A stretch of 64,000 bases of DNA. It comes from Salvator merianae (lineage: Eukaryota; Chordata; Lepidosauria; Squamata; Teiidae). The notes under the pieces were generated by a model, which ran no database searches, was not told where the DNA came from, and was given only the letters and a program-made list of their open reading frames with translations. The stretch lies in assembly GCA_003586115.2 (NCBI GenBank), contig QVOM02000112.1, positions 103,553,174 to 103,617,173 on the forward strand. Reading direction: 5' to 3'. Each line of letters starts with the position of its first letter. Position 1 is the stretch's first letter. Both the position numbers and the translations under genes were made by a program. This document shows, piece after piece, positions 43,901-58,900 of the stretch.

Positions 43901-46900
43901 TAGATAAAAGTTCATTTTACTTTAATATAACTTTCTTTTGCCTATACGTGTAAGATGAATTTCATGTAATCACTTTTTCCTTTTTTCTAGATTTTTTAAA
44001 TGTTTAAATCATATTTTAAAAGAATAAATCTAAAACAAACAAAATCAGAACGTAAATGGCTGACATCAGGCTGTGACTATTTAAGAAGGATCAGAGTTGG
44101 TACACTTGAGACTATAGTAATGGGGCGGGGGGGGGTGATAAAGAACATTCTCGGACTCTGAATCAGCTCTCCTATCCACTTGCTGGATCCAGGTACCAAC
44201 AACATTTACATCTTGCCAGAGTTCAGCTTCATTTTACTAATCCTCATCTAGCTCATACAACCTGAGGGCACCAATCCAAAAGATTTATCTCCACTCCTGA
44301 TTCAGACAATGTGGAAAGGTAAGAGTTGACCATCATGTCACTCTGAAACTAGAGACATTTTTAATTTTTTTTTTAATGTTATATTTTAACACATGGGGGG
44401 ATTATATCATATTTTACAGCTGTATTCTTCGTTTCCTTCAGGAAAATCACCTAGGAAAAAGATTAAGACAAATAAATAATAATTTGAATATTGCTGATAG
44501 TGGACTCCAAATTGCCAGATGTTCCCTCCTGCAACTTCAAACAGATGTTGAACAGCATAGGGGGAATATTATTCTATGTAACTCCTCCCCCACAGTTTCA
44601 ACTACTATTTTATTTGTATTTTTATATATTTCAGTTGTTGTAAACCATTCTGAACGCATAAGGCACGATATAAATGTACATAAATAAATAAAATGTCTTC
44701 AGTTGAATAAGAACTCACCAGTAAAGCGGAAGCTCAGTTTGTGAACACTTCCCCTTTCGAAATCTGTTCACGAACAAATTTTTTGTGAAAAAAAGGTCTC
44801 CATTTGCAACCAAAGTTTCAGAATGCAAACGAGACTTGTGACCCACTGTCCCACCCTGAACAAAACTGATTTGTGAATGAATTGTTCGAGAAAAATGTCT
44901 TGGTTGGTGATCGAAGTCTCAGTAGTCTAACAAAAAGCTCACATTGTTTGGACTTGTACAAGATGAGACGCTTGGGTTTTTTTGTATGATTTTATGCACA
45001 CAAGTACTGTAACCCTCATGTAAAAATACTTTATGAGGAGTGATTTTGGGGATCTGGAATGGATTAATCTAATTTATATTAAGTCTTATGGGGAAAACTG
45101 ATTCAGTTTGTGAACAAACCAGTTTATGAACAGCCTTCTGGAATGAATTAAGTTCATGAACCAAGGTTCCACTGTACTATTTTCTAAAAGTAGTTCTGCA
45201 CATAAAAGAAGGAATTAGAAAGAAAAGTATGTTCCCTCTCTCCGACTTACAGAAGCACTACAATAAAACACCACAGACAATGGTTAAAAACCACCAAGAG
45301 AAGACTCATTTATCATCAATTAGGGAGACTGGAAACAAAGTATACATAGCTGTAAAAAGGTCTGGGACCAGGTTATTCAAACAGCTATTCTTTGTTTTCC
45401 CAGGATGTGGGACATACAATAATGGACAAGTTACAACAAGGTAGATTTTGGCTGCCCATCAGGAAAAACTTCCTTACAGAAAATAGTGGAATCAACAGCG
45501 GAACTGATTATACAGCGAGGCACTAGAGTCTTGCTCACTAAATACATACCAGCAGAAGCTGGGCAGCCATATGTTGGAAATGCTTTGACCTAGAATCCTA
45601 TATGGATCAAGGAGCCCCCTCCAGTTTTATGATTCTGTGATATAAAGTAGGCCTCAGTGTTGAAGCTGATCCTAAAACCATACTGGAATTGCTCCATAAA
45701 ATCGGCTTCAGCTACTTCTATATTTGCCCCATGACCACCTTCTCTTTATCCCAACATGCACATAGACTATGTATTCCTTTCCTGCAAATAAGTAACAAAT
45801 TGTTTATTAACACAGCTCATCTGGTGCATGCTTGTGCTTCATATCTTACTACCTCCCCAATATTTGCAATGTACAGTAGTACACTAGAATGAGTGGGAAA
45901 AAGCCAATGTAAGTAAGATCTTAGATAAGTGCCACTTCCTTAGAATCAATAAATAATTGAAACAAACTATCTACAACTGGAAAGATTTGCATCAGATGAT
46001 GTCTACTTGCTTCCACAAGAATGTGTTACAGAAACTTATATTCAGTGACTACATGACCAGCTCTAAGGCAACCAACCTGTATAATCCCCACATACCTCAG
46101 TATATCAGTTATTTCAGTCTTTTATTTCAGTATCTACCTAATGTACCCCCAGAGTTTGTCCTATATTAGGTAATACTGTTTCCTTACCCACAAGCTATTT
46201 ATCAGACAGATATAGTATGCAACTGTTTTGTGTTCAATGTTATTTTACTCCCCTGTCTAGTCTTAAGATGCTATATTAGCCTTATTTCTTTGTGTGTTTT
46301 ATACTGTGTAACATGAACTTTAAAGATTTATTTATTTATAGTATTTGCAATTAATCCTATCACGTCTTTTGTATTTAAGGCAACTTGAACTCAGCAGTAT
46401 GAGAAAGCGGCATACAAATAAACATAAAACCATATTTTACTATGTATTAAGAAATCTTATGGACAGCATCCCATTTATATTACTTGTACCAAGTTATAAA
46501 TGTACGTTCCTACTGCACACATCTCTAATTGACTGGAAAAATACATTTACTACTACCACATGGTATAGTATCAAACAGCAATGAACAAATGTGAAATAAG
46601 GCAGCCCAAAAAATTACAAGACAGTACACTTTTGCTTAGCAACTTATAATGTATTACCTGCATCATAGGATACTTTGTTTCAGCAGGACTTCCAAACCCA
46701 TTAACTCCAATGAAGCTAGTGCTGAAGTAAGAATCTGTAAGACTAGCTTCAGCCAGAGAACTTCCATCCATGCCTGGAACTAAGAGAAAAAGAGGGCAAT
46801 GTTTTAAAGGGAATCACTTTACAAATTGTTTTCATACAATAGCATAACTTCAAATCTGCTTGTTAAACCCACATACACAGAGTTGTATGCAAGTGAGAAA

Positions 46901-49900
46901 CGTAAGAACACAAGGGGTGTCCTGTTGGGTTATACCAGTGACCCATCTAGTTAAGCAGTCTGTCCTCACGCTGGCTGATTAAATGCCTATGGGAAATCCA
47001 CAAGCAGGATATGAATGCAGAAATTCTCTCCTTCCTCATAGCTGTCATCTCAAGGCCTTCCATCTCCAGCACAGTGTAATTATGCTTAATGTCTTCAAAT
47101 ACATTTGATACCTTTCTGTGAATTTAGTGGTCGATGACAGCAATAAATTTAGTTGTAAAGATGAGTTAGTGAAACAGACAACACAGAAGTCTCCATGGAC
47201 ATTTCTATGCAGTTTTCTTGCCAGAGATACAGAAGTGGGTTGCCACTGCTTACTTCCAGGGTGCGCCCAGGGATTTAACACGCAAACCTCATGTTTTCCA
47301 AGGAGTTTGCTCTTGTTTGTGCACTTGTATTGCAATTTATGGAGGCATTATACAGTATCTATGTGCAAATCTGCCAGGCCAACTGAAATCTTTCCGGTAA
47401 CTTGTGATCTCCTACTGCCCTCATCACAGCTAGAAACAGACTGTAGCTTGTGGTAGCACAGCAAGCTAAGGCAAACTGAACCAGCTGGAAGATAAGAAGG
47501 GCATCGTTATGTGAAGAAGACATAAGGAGTTGCAAAGTTGCTTTTCCCCTAGTACAGAAGAATGGCCAAACGAGAGGAAGCAGCAGAGGCAGTGATATAA
47601 TCAGCTGGGGTGGACAACAAGCTGTCCTGTCTGTGGGATTCAGCACCATGGAGGGTCACATTTGCTGAGCATCTCATCTCTGCCTTTAGAAGTATGCACA
47701 GAACAGACTTTGCATTTTTTTTCCAATTCTGAACAAAACTCAAAATAATTTGCAACATTCTCTGTGCTCCATTGGAACAGCCTCCTGCTTTGTGGAGCAC
47801 TTAGCTTGTTCCTGAATCACTCCAAGCATTCCAGTCATAGGGAATAATGAGAAAATAAGTTTGAGCTCTCCCTTCTGTATGGGGGCATGTGTGCTAGGGC
47901 CTCCAAAATCAGGAGGATAGTAAGGGAATATTCACCCTACCTACTACCCAGCCCACAGAACCCTTGGTGATTTTTAATGATTTTTCTCAAGTTTTAAAAA
48001 AGCTTATTCTTTTCTATGGAAGTTTTAAAAAATTTCACAAATCCATAAAACCTCTGTTAGTGGGTCACTGTTGTATACACTAGGTAGGGAGCATCCTATC
48101 TTTCCACCTAACCCACTCTGAGGGCCCAAAGAGGCACCCTGAGGTTTGGTAATTATCTGATTAAATACCAATGTAAAAGTCCAGAAATCACAGCTGTGTC
48201 TCACAGCCTTTCAGAGTATGGTCGGTATTAGAGCAGGTTGCCCCCTACCCACCATCCAAAAAACCATCAAGTTTTAAAGCAATTACTGAACTTTCTTACA
48301 AGCACTCATTGTTTTCAATGTGAGTTTTGGAAAACTTCTGAAGAATTCTTAAATATTCAGAACACATAGAAAGTTCCAACAGAACAGAGTTTAGAACAAA
48401 CCAATTTTTGTAGGGGGGGTTGGTGCTGAGTACAGAACTTTCAAATTTGGAATATTTGCTCATCTGTACAGCCTTTGTAACTGGTGCTCAACAGGAGACT
48501 TGCACAGGTTTTTATTAGTGCCAGCTATGATAATGAGGGAAAGAGAGGCCAGAGCTGTTTTGCATTTTCCTCCCCAGAGTTCCAAGATGCAAGAAAGTCC
48601 TGTCAACATGACCAACATTGAAGCACACCAACAAACTCTTGCTTAACTGCAGCCTGCGACACCCTCTTCTTGCTGCTCCTGCTACCGCAACCACCATATC
48701 CCGGTGTCAGGACATGAGGTACCTTCCCCTTATGCTGTTCTGTAATTCAGCCACTGTCCCCAAACCAAGTGGGCTGTCTTTCTCAGGCTCCCCAAACTCA
48801 GTTCTCCAACCTGCTGCAAAGAGCAACAGTTTTGCACTTACAGGATTGGTCTCACTTGAAGTTTCAGTTACATAACTTCACATTCACAAATACGCAATGA
48901 AGTTCACAAACCTAACTCTGACAAATACAAACTGACATCTTTATGAATGTTTTATTTTCAATTCCTTTCCCAATAAACCCTGGCACATCGCCACCACAGT
49001 CATCATCATCTCTTCCTCCTTTTTACAAACAGGCTAGCATTTTCATTTAATCATCCACACACACACCAACCCCCTTAGGTATCGCCAGCTCAGAACCCAT
49101 TAAAGTTAACAATGTGTTCATCAGGATTTTCATGAACAAGAACTGCTCAAAGAGGATAAGGAATTAATGAAATTCCTCACCTCACATCCATGGCAGTTTG
49201 GGGACCAAGGAAGAGAGCCAGTAAGTGAGTGGTACACAGAGGACAGCCTTCAAGTGACAACAGCACTCACCTGCCCTCTCCTGAGGCTGGGCTCCTTTTC
49301 CCAAGTTGCCTTGCAGCTGGGTGGGCGAGGGACCATACAGCACCAGCAACAACATCATCACAGGGTCCACACTGATTCTATACCCTCTGCCCCCTCCTTG
49401 AGTTCTGCCAAGCTCAGAGCCTATGCATATACAACCCAAGGCTTCTGTTCCTCAGGTCGATGCTTAACAAAGGACTGAGCCAAAAAATGCAGGGAGAACA
49501 GAAGGCAACAAAAGACTCAAGCAGAACAGACAGATGAAGCTGCAAAATCATTAGATGAAGGTGCTGACAAAATTAGTCTAAAAGGTAAAATACACTTTCA
49601 CTAAATACTAAAAAAAATAAAATTGCTGAATTTTTCACATAGTATGCAAAAAACAAGAGTTAGCAAATATTCACAAGAAATAGAAAATATTTAGAAAATA
49701 GAAATAGAAAATATTCACAAGACTGAAAGTATCTCTGAAACACAGTTAAAGAAGCAAGCTTTAAAGCAAGGGTGGCTAACACTTGGCTTGCAGATGTTGC
49801 TGAATGACAACTCCCATCACTCTTTGACATTTTCTTGCTTAGTAGGACAGATAGAACATGTACTTTAGCAAAACCCAGAGGGCAATATGTTAGCCACTTC

Positions 49901-52900
49901 TGATTTGAAAGAGAAATCAGTGAGAAAGATTAAGGCTGCTTTGCACACAAAGAGCAGGGAAGTCAACAGAAACCTGAAAACAAAGATGGAGTAGAATCCC
50001 AATCAATCGGGAGTGGAGGTAGTCATGATTAAACATGACTACAAGAGGGCCCCGTGTCCAAAGGAAGAGGCCTGCTGTGCAGAAAGCATGCCTCCATGTT
50101 CCAGACTATTAGGGTAGGAGGTGTAATTCAGAGATGTACCAAAGCATGTTACCAAAACATGTTGCCAAAATGCCTAAGCCATTGGAGGCTTTGTAGCTGA
50201 GTCCAAAGCTCACACAAACTACGGGCCATAGCATGGGCTGGTCTGGACCAGCACCATCATGCAGCGGGCACTGATCCAGCCCATGCCTTGCTGTGGTCGG
50301 AATCAGCAGGCCTGGCTGGTCCAGAGCCATTGATCCGACCACAGGTCTTTCAGCACAGAAAGGCCCTAAAACACCTGTTCAGATGCTGTTCTACTCCCCA
50401 CTCATCAGATTAATTGTTTAATTGTTCTATAATGTTTTTATACTATTTTACTGTATAGTTTTATAAGCTTTTTGTATGTTTTATGTTGTTTTATAATGTT
50501 TTTATGGTGTTTTATTGTAATAGTTTTTTAGTATGTTTTGTAAGCTGCCCTGGGACCTTTCAGTATGGGGGAGGTAGAAATTGAAATTAAAGTAAAGTAA
50601 GTTAACGGAGGCATTTCAAATGATACTTTTCTTCTTCTCACTAAATACAATAACTAGATCATCATCCGAACCCAAGAACTGGTGCTATCTATAAAGACTA
50701 CATACAGAGAAACCGCCCAAATAGGCCCAAAGGGAGAATAGCAACAGATGGCATGCTCTTGACAGGAAAACTTCCTTGATGCTGGTCATTAGATCACCCT
50801 AGAAATTATCTGCTCTTCCACTTTAAACAGAGATGAAAGCTGGAAGTCTAGATTTTAGAACTATATAGGTATAGCTATGTGGAAAGATCACATCACATAT
50901 TTTTACATTTTCACTCAAAGCACAAGGTTATGCAACTGTTTAAAAGTGCACTGGGCACTACGGTCTGGACTTCTTAAAATGCAGCTTAATATTTTTCATG
51001 CACCACAATTCTCAAGATGGAAAAAAAAATGCAGCTTGCCATCATTGCTCAAAATCTGCATTTATAAGTAGGACAGCATGTGTAACTAGAGGAAATAGCT
51101 TTTAGTTTAGCAGAGACACTAGTGGTTATACGGAGCTTACAGCTGACCTATTTCTGCTTAGAAACCTCAGCCATATGTTGCACCAACAGCACCATGTGTA
51201 CATCAAGCAATAATGCCTTATCTTATGATTTTACGTTCCTAGAAGATGACTATGAATGTTCTTCAATATCTTTTCCATTACTGATAATCATAATCCGTTT
51301 TACAAAATAGATAATAGCTATTACCACTTGGGTGCCTTGGATTAAAATAATTTCATCTGCATAAGATATGGGTCAGTTACAGTCTTTTAGAAACAAGAAA
51401 CACAATGGAGAGAAACTTTTACCTAAATGCTAAATAGTTGCAAATGCCACCCAATTTTGAGAGCTTGGTGATTCCAACACACTTCAATATATAGTAAAGA
51501 AATTACACTGAACAAAATAAGCAGTAATTTTAAATTACTTCTTATTGGTTTAGTTCAAGAACATTTAAAATGATCTTTTCTTCCCAAAGATGTAGAGACA
51601 CCATTCCAGTGAACTATCAGAGAAACAGCTCCATCATTTGGGGCTGTAACTGATCAAGTCCATGATATACTTTTATCAAAAAAAAAAAAAATCCATCCCA
51701 CAACAGGCAAGACCAGAAAGTTATATTATTGCTCTCCATATCTGCAAAGGTTAGATTCTTGTAAATCCTCGCAAATCATGAATGCATTGATTGCATTCTA
51801 TTCTGTATGCTAATATATGGTCTAGAGCAGGGGTGTCAAGCGTACGGCCTGCGGGCCTGAATCGGCCTGCCAAGGGGTTCAATCCGGCCCGCAGGATCGG
51901 CACGCTGGTTGCCCCTCACGCCGGCACGCTGGCGTCGCTCCCCGGGCGCCGGCGCACTAGCGTCGCCCCGCGCGCTGCCGTAGCGTCGCCCTGCCCCGCG
52001 CGCTGGCATAGCATTGCCCCGTCCACCGCACTGGCGTTGCCCCGCCCACCGTGCTGGCGTCGCCCCCGCCCATCGCCCCAGAACTAAAATGCGGCCCCTG
52101 AACTAAAATGAGTTTGACACCCCTGGTCTAGAGATTAGAAAGGATCAACATATATACCTAAATGAAACAAATGAGATGTGCAGGAAATGTTCAAATTGGC
52201 AAACCACTGTACTAATTTCACATTCAAGTAAAATTTGCTTAAAATCTTGCAAAGAGCAATAAAGTCATGCATGAGAAAGAAGTACACAGGAACAGGGCAG
52301 TTTTCAAAAAAGGGTACAGGGAATCAGATAACTAACAAAGTGGACAACAGAGAGAGCAAAAGACTACAAGGAGGTTTGCTTTGCTTACTATAGCACAGTT
52401 TTTGCTGTCTAGATCACACCAGAATATAAGCCATACTATGTCTAATGGGTGTGCCTAAAAACCTGATTATTCTTCTAAGAAGACACCATTACTTCATACA
52501 TTGAGAAGACTGGTGAAGACACACCTCTTTCCCCAGGCCTTTGGTTAATGGAACAGTTTCTCTTCCCCTTTTCAGGTACTATTATTGTTTTGAGAGAGTT
52601 CTTTTTAAATTTTGTTTTAAACTGTTTTATTGTAACCCGCCCTAATAGACTATAAGAATTTATATTTGGGACATAACATCTGTCAGTTATGCAGATGATA
52701 CACTCTGCTAACTGAAAGTAACTGTGTCTTTGAAGAACCGATTCTGAAAGAAAAAAACAGAAAATGCAAAGTCTAGACTAATACTAAATATTAAAAATAC
52801 GATGGTAGGCAGTTTTGTTCTTTTAGCTCTCAGTTAAGACAGAATAAAGAGAAGAATAATCTTACAGAAAAAGGTGATGACAAGCTCAAATAAATGTCCT

Positions 52901-55900
52901 TCATGTTCTTGTCTAAACTAACGTTCTTTCCTGTTCTAATGTATAGCTGTGAAATCTGGACATGGAAAAAGAGCTAGGCTGTGTCAGGCAACCACTCCAG
53001 CAAAATATGGGTCGCATGTTGTGGTTATCTGCCATTCCCACTCTGGAGCAGATACATGGAAAAGATGGAAGATAACACACTCTGCAAGCACTTCTGCAAT
53101 GATTCCTCCCTGTTGTGCCAGTTTGGGAGTTGACAGGATGTTATCTGCTGCACATCAGCAGAACTGTCAGCAGTATTTATGGCTGCAAAGCCTGCCATAT
53201 GGTCATAAAATGCCACATGGCCCTATTTCACCAGTGTAACAATGATGGGCCAGTGTGACAGGCCCCATAAAGGGTCTATTGCTCCAGAGACAGGTCACTA
53301 CCTCTTCCTGCGGCCTGTCTATTGGGGGTCCTAGAAAAAAAGACATACCTTCAAATTATGGATCTGAAGACAGTTACTATTTAAGAACAGCATGGACCTC
53401 TCTTGATCTGAGAAGGGTCCCAAAGCTCTGATTGACTCTCAGCACTATCTCCTCTCTATACTCTGATTTCTATCATAGCATAATCAAGTTCTCAACTACA
53501 AGATTTTTTTTTTTTTTTTTGTAATTTTGATTCCTTTTCTGCCCTTCAACAGTCTGAGGATCTTCTAGAGTTAAAATTAAAATCAGTATTGGATGGCAGC
53601 AAGGTTTTACTTTAATCACTATAATAACAGATAAAGCATTTTTAAGCAGTGGCATAATTTATAAACTATCACAGTAGGCCCACTTATCAGAATCTCAGGA
53701 AAGTCTTGTTTCCCAAGATAAATACCTAATAATTGTTTGAAGGAAATAAAGTGCTCTGAAAGAGTAACTCTAGGCCTGTTTACTTGTAAGCAGATTCTCT
53801 AAACGCAATGATGTTTACATCAAAGGATTACAGCCTTTGCTTTCCTTTATTATAAAATTCTAACTTCACTATACTAGGAATTCTCCATGTTAAACCTTCA
53901 TCAGTATGGGCTAAAAAGTATATAGTTTGTGGCGTTGTTTTGTATCCCACTTGTTTTCAATCCCTGCAGCAAAACATATATGGTGCTGTCCTGACTTCTG
54001 CAGGGATTTTTCCTTTGGGGGGAGGGATGTCCTAAAATTATAAAATTGTACTACATAATCATGTTTTCAAACTGCATACAAAAACTATACCTGCATTTTC
54101 ATTTGGCTGGGGTACAAAGTTACCCCACTAGTATTAAAGAGGATTAAGTTAAAAATTGAGAAAGTGAATATTGTGACATGCAGCATTACAGTTATTAGAA
54201 ATCAATTAGTGTTTTATTTCTAAAAATAAGTTTGTGTAGACAGGCGAACTAAATGCCATGGTACTGCTGCAGAAAGGTACCATTCAGTAGAAGGATTCAT
54301 CATTTATACCAACATGCTTCCATGCAGTTCATGTATAAGAATATCCCTCATCAGCAATAACGTTCCAGTAGTTCTCATGATAAGAATTCCAAGTGGAAAA
54401 TATCAGAAATACACAGTTGGGTCAGTTATATATATGATTCACAAACTGTGTAAATGAAAAAGAGAACCATAAAATGTTAAAAATTAGCTATGCAAAGAAA
54501 TACACATTATGCAGCTGCAAATGCCTTACAAATGATAACAGAAATGCATAAGCTGTACTGACCCAAATACCCACCCATGCAAGATGATTATTCCTTTACC
54601 TCTTTCAATGCTTTATCCAGTTAGAGCTCCAATGTGTGAACAGGTGTGGCCTCTTTATTTGTTTTTTCTCTGACATTTAAATCATACTGCTCTCTATATA
54701 TTTAGCAGGAAAGCCTCTAAAAGTGCCCACAAATATTTATAAATGTTGGGAAGTTCTGACAATATGTTGATAATGGTAACTTTAGTGCGGGAGATTAAAT
54801 GTGGACCAATAAACTGAAACTGAATCTAGACAAGAAGGTACCATGCATCACAAGCTTTTGAGTCTATGAAGTAGGACAACTTAACAAGTTTGTACTCAAT
54901 TGAAAAGAAAAGGTACATTGTCTGCAAGTGCTCCTGAATTCATCTGTATCATTGTCATTGCATCATTCTCTCTCAGACCCAACATCCGGAGGAACTCCGC
55001 AATCTCACTGTGTGGTGAAAAGAATGGAATCCCAACTGACCACAGCAGCTCTATTTCTTTACCCTTCTGAGAGGAGTGTTGTACTGGATAGCCTAATGGG
55101 ACTAAGCTACATGAGCTCATTCACCCAGCACTCGGTAACATGTGCCAAGAAAGCCTCTTCATGCCCCATCAAGTCACAGATTACTGATGACTTGCTGACC
55201 TGGCATGCCAAAACTCCACCAGAACAAAGGACTCATTGACAGGCATCCTCAGATTGAGTTTGCTGGAGGGCAGGACAAAAAGAGTAATAGCTTTAATCCC
55301 ATCTGATGACCCTTCTCTAACTCCAGCTCTTCAGCCACCCAGTGCCATACCTCTCCCTGCCTGTCACTAAGTGAATGATAGTCTTCAATGACCCCTCTCA
55401 TCCCTGCCTCACCACATCCCTCTCTCCCTTTAAGTTGAGGGCACTTGGCAATAAAGTACAAAAGAAAAGTAAATTAAAAGGCCACAACCCACCTACACAA
55501 AGTCAGGTCTTGGGCCAAGGGGAGGGTGACACTGACCTTCATTACTCCCAAAGGACTAACTCACCACTGGTACAGCCACTATCCCAGGCAGCATTCCTTT
55601 TCAGCTCCACAAACTATGTAAGTAGGACAACACATTCTCAACCACGTTTATCTCTGGGGGTCAGATCCACAAGGAGCAGAGAACCACTATGAGCAAAGCA
55701 GCTACAACAACAGTTGCAGACAGGGCTAGATACCAGGGGACAGCTGAAGAAGTGATTACTATACATGGCCTAGCACTACAGTACTTGTTGCAGCACCTTA
55801 TCCCATGTAATCCAGTCTGGACTCTGGGTTCAAGCTCTGAGTTCCCCTTCTGTATGACACCCTCCCCCCATCCAATTTCAAGCGGGCAATGGTCAGAGAT

Positions 55901-58900
55901 CCATAATTACTCTTGGACTATGACAGACATTCCAAAGGGAGCATTCCAAAGGGAGGGTCATCTGGTTCCTGGTCAATTCTTTAAAGTGCCAAGTAGAAAC
56001 ATGGCTCTTCTCCCAAGCCTTCAAGCTAACATAATTTGCAGCAATATCTAGGGCCTGATGTGTGATTATTACATTTTACATAGCTTGGTAATGATCTTTT
56101 AATGAAGTTTTGCTGTAATTGTTTGAGACATTTTAGTGCATTTTATGCTGTTCATACATTTGCTTTGTAGTTTCCTGCTTTTGTACATTACCTTAGTTGC
56201 TTTAAGAACACAACTGAAAAAAACAACAACACATATATGTCAGTCGGTGTCATACACTATTTCTTTCCCAGAGTTGTTTTGAGGGAGGCTGGTGGAATAC
56301 CAGGCTCTACTACCCTCATTATTACAAGCTTCTATATTTGTGGAACTTTACTGAAACAGAAGTTCATTGAGTGATAAAACACAATTTCCAACTGCCTAGC
56401 ACAGAATTCACTCTCTTGCAGTTCTTAAAGCAACACAATGTAATGCATTTTAATTTTTTTAAATGTGCTTACTTTGTTCTGTATGAGTGAATTTATCTTG
56501 CTTCCATTTTTCCCCTGCACATGGGACCTGGAAGTAGGTGCTCCTCCACTCTTTAGGTGGAATGTATGTGCTACTGCACACACAGCCCAGCGCTTGAGGA
56601 GGTCTCCTGCACAGCACTGCTCCTACTGTGTGTACAGCTGGTACACAGTGAAGCCTGCTGTACACAGCCTGCTCATCCTTCCACCTGCCCCCTTTCTCAC
56701 TCGCTTTCTAGATCTCCAAAGCATTCTGAAAGCAAGGAAGAACGGGAGGAAGGATCAGTGGATGGCGTACAGCAAAACACAATGTAAACAGCTGTGCGCA
56801 CAGCAGCTCAGACTCTGCGTAGAAGACATTACCAAGCCTCAGTTGTACACACTCAGAAAATTGCATGGAAAGCAGTTACCTGTCCACCCTGACTTATGGG
56901 TATGTGAGTTTTCTCCTCTTCTCACTCTCACAACTATGCAAAGCACATGAATATTGAAGGTCAGCTGTACTGAAAAGTCGTTCTATTAAATAATTTGTCT
57001 TTTAAGCAATTTGACATTACTGAATATGAAGTCACAGCAAAACATGTTAAATAGCTGATGTCTAGTTTGCAAATAAGGGGCAAAATCCTTATTTCAAAAT
57101 TGTGATTTTTTTTTTTTTTTATGATAATCATAAATTTAACCTTTAGTGATTACGCAACTGTTTTCTAGGCAACACATAAAAACAAATTTGTTGTTCATTG
57201 CTGAGGGAAAATATTTTAAAAGGTACTACTAATTTCACAGCTAGGTATTACACTACGTTCAAAAGCATCTGGTCACCTTTTGCATTAAGACTTTCTAAAT
57301 TCAATTCAAAAGGTTAGCGAATTTTTAAAATTTGTTCATGAGTTTTTCCCTTTGTTTCTTAAACTTGATTCAAACAATTCAAATGCTATCTTCTTTTGTG
57401 TTCACTGAACTTCAAAAATCAGTTATTCATAGTTGCTGTGACAGTAGAGTTGCCAAATGTGCATCTTTAGCAACGATGATAACAGTAGCATTGCTAATAA
57501 GGCTGCACCCAGATGTTGCTTACTTATTCCGCTATATTTGGATATTCTGGAATGAAGCCTAAGATAATTGCAATTCTAATACAACCGTTTTTGAGGATCA
57601 AGAGAATACAGTATCTTTGACAAGCCTGAATAAAGATTTTATCCTGTTAGAATCTCATCTAAAACTGAAATTTGGCGTCCACCCTGCATTTCCCTTTTAC
57701 TACATATGGACAATAGTAGCTTCATTTTACAGGACAGAGATCAAGTCCAGCAACACAACTCGTGGTTAGATTGTGCCATGTACTTCTCTAATATAAAGGC
57801 TCATAATAGAAAGCAAGCATCTATATGCTTTGATTAATATACCTTGAACCTCTCTAAGTATAATTTCAGAAAGGGAACTAAAAAAGTATATCATAACATG
57901 TAAATCTTACAGAGTTACTATACAACACTTAATTTACACAAATACCATTTCTGCATTCAGTTTGTAGCCTATTAACACAAAGGCATTTAGTGATTTAACA
58001 CAAATTTAAAATCTAGGATTACATTATTGGCAATGAAGCAAAACAAAGATATTGCAAAGTCCAATATGAGACAATGACACAATTTTGTAAAGCAGACCAG
58101 TGATCCACAAATGGTGTAATATAAATAACTACTTTTCCTACAACAATTACATACCCATGCAGGCACTATAATTGTTTTAGCCAATCTATTTTATCTGTTT
58201 TCATAATTATTTTATTGTGACCTGCCCTGTGACTTTGGGTATAGGGAGGGATAGAAATATAAATAAATAAATAATGCTACAGGCAATAAGTATTTCTGAA
58301 GTTCAGTCATCCCTCACATAGCACATTGGTTCAATTTCCAGAACCAGAATGTTATGCAGATTGTATTATGCAAATTATTTAAATGATCACTTGTCTGTTA
58401 CCAGCAGTTATTTATACAAGGAAATTTGCATGTCATGAAACCATATTATTTAAAGGAATGTCACATTTGATTTCCCATATAAAAGGAAAACAATGCTATA
58501 CAAATTATATACGAAAGCTATCTAGTGTTTTTAAATGTTCATAATGTTTCACTTGAAATATCTGGCTGCAATTTTTATTGCAATTCTGTAAAAAGTCAAT
58601 ATTATTCCCAGTATTGTAGACATGGAATGCAGAAACTTAAAAGTGGTTTATGTAAGGTCACTTAATATGTAAGGTCACTTAATGATTTCATGATAGAGGC
58701 AACATTAAAATCAGCTGTAATTCACAATTTAGTCTCTAAACCACTTCTCACATATCATTATAAAATCATCCTTCACATAACATGGTGGGTTTGTTCTTGG
58801 AAAGTAGTTTGTTCTGCAAACCATGTTAGAGGAACCAGAACAATTTCTACATTGTCCACAATTACTTTTACAACACAGTTCATTTGGCGCAATATGAGGG

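Larger units (their letters stand above)
37563..46657. other. PAN3 intron 2
   Basis: 9,095 bases. Holds a foldback element (39816-40000), a tRNA-derived SINE (40674-40963), a small inverted-repeat element (41961-42145), an L2 fragment (42920-43090), L2 tails near 43870, 44690 and 46420, a pogo/Tigger-like remnant (44715-45176) and a CR1 3' end (45340-45645). Confidence 0.65.

Noticed and set aside
47045..47335. Possible second SINE (text like TTTTCTTGCCAGAGATACAG...TGGGTTGCCACTGC)
   Set aside because: It recalls a vertebrate SINE, but similarity is too weak over too short a stretch to annotate.
47890..48460. Two loosely similar blocks (CCCTACCTACTACCC.../CCCTACCCACCATCC...) suggesting an internal repeat
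   Set aside because: Similarity is too degenerate to define borders or class by eye.
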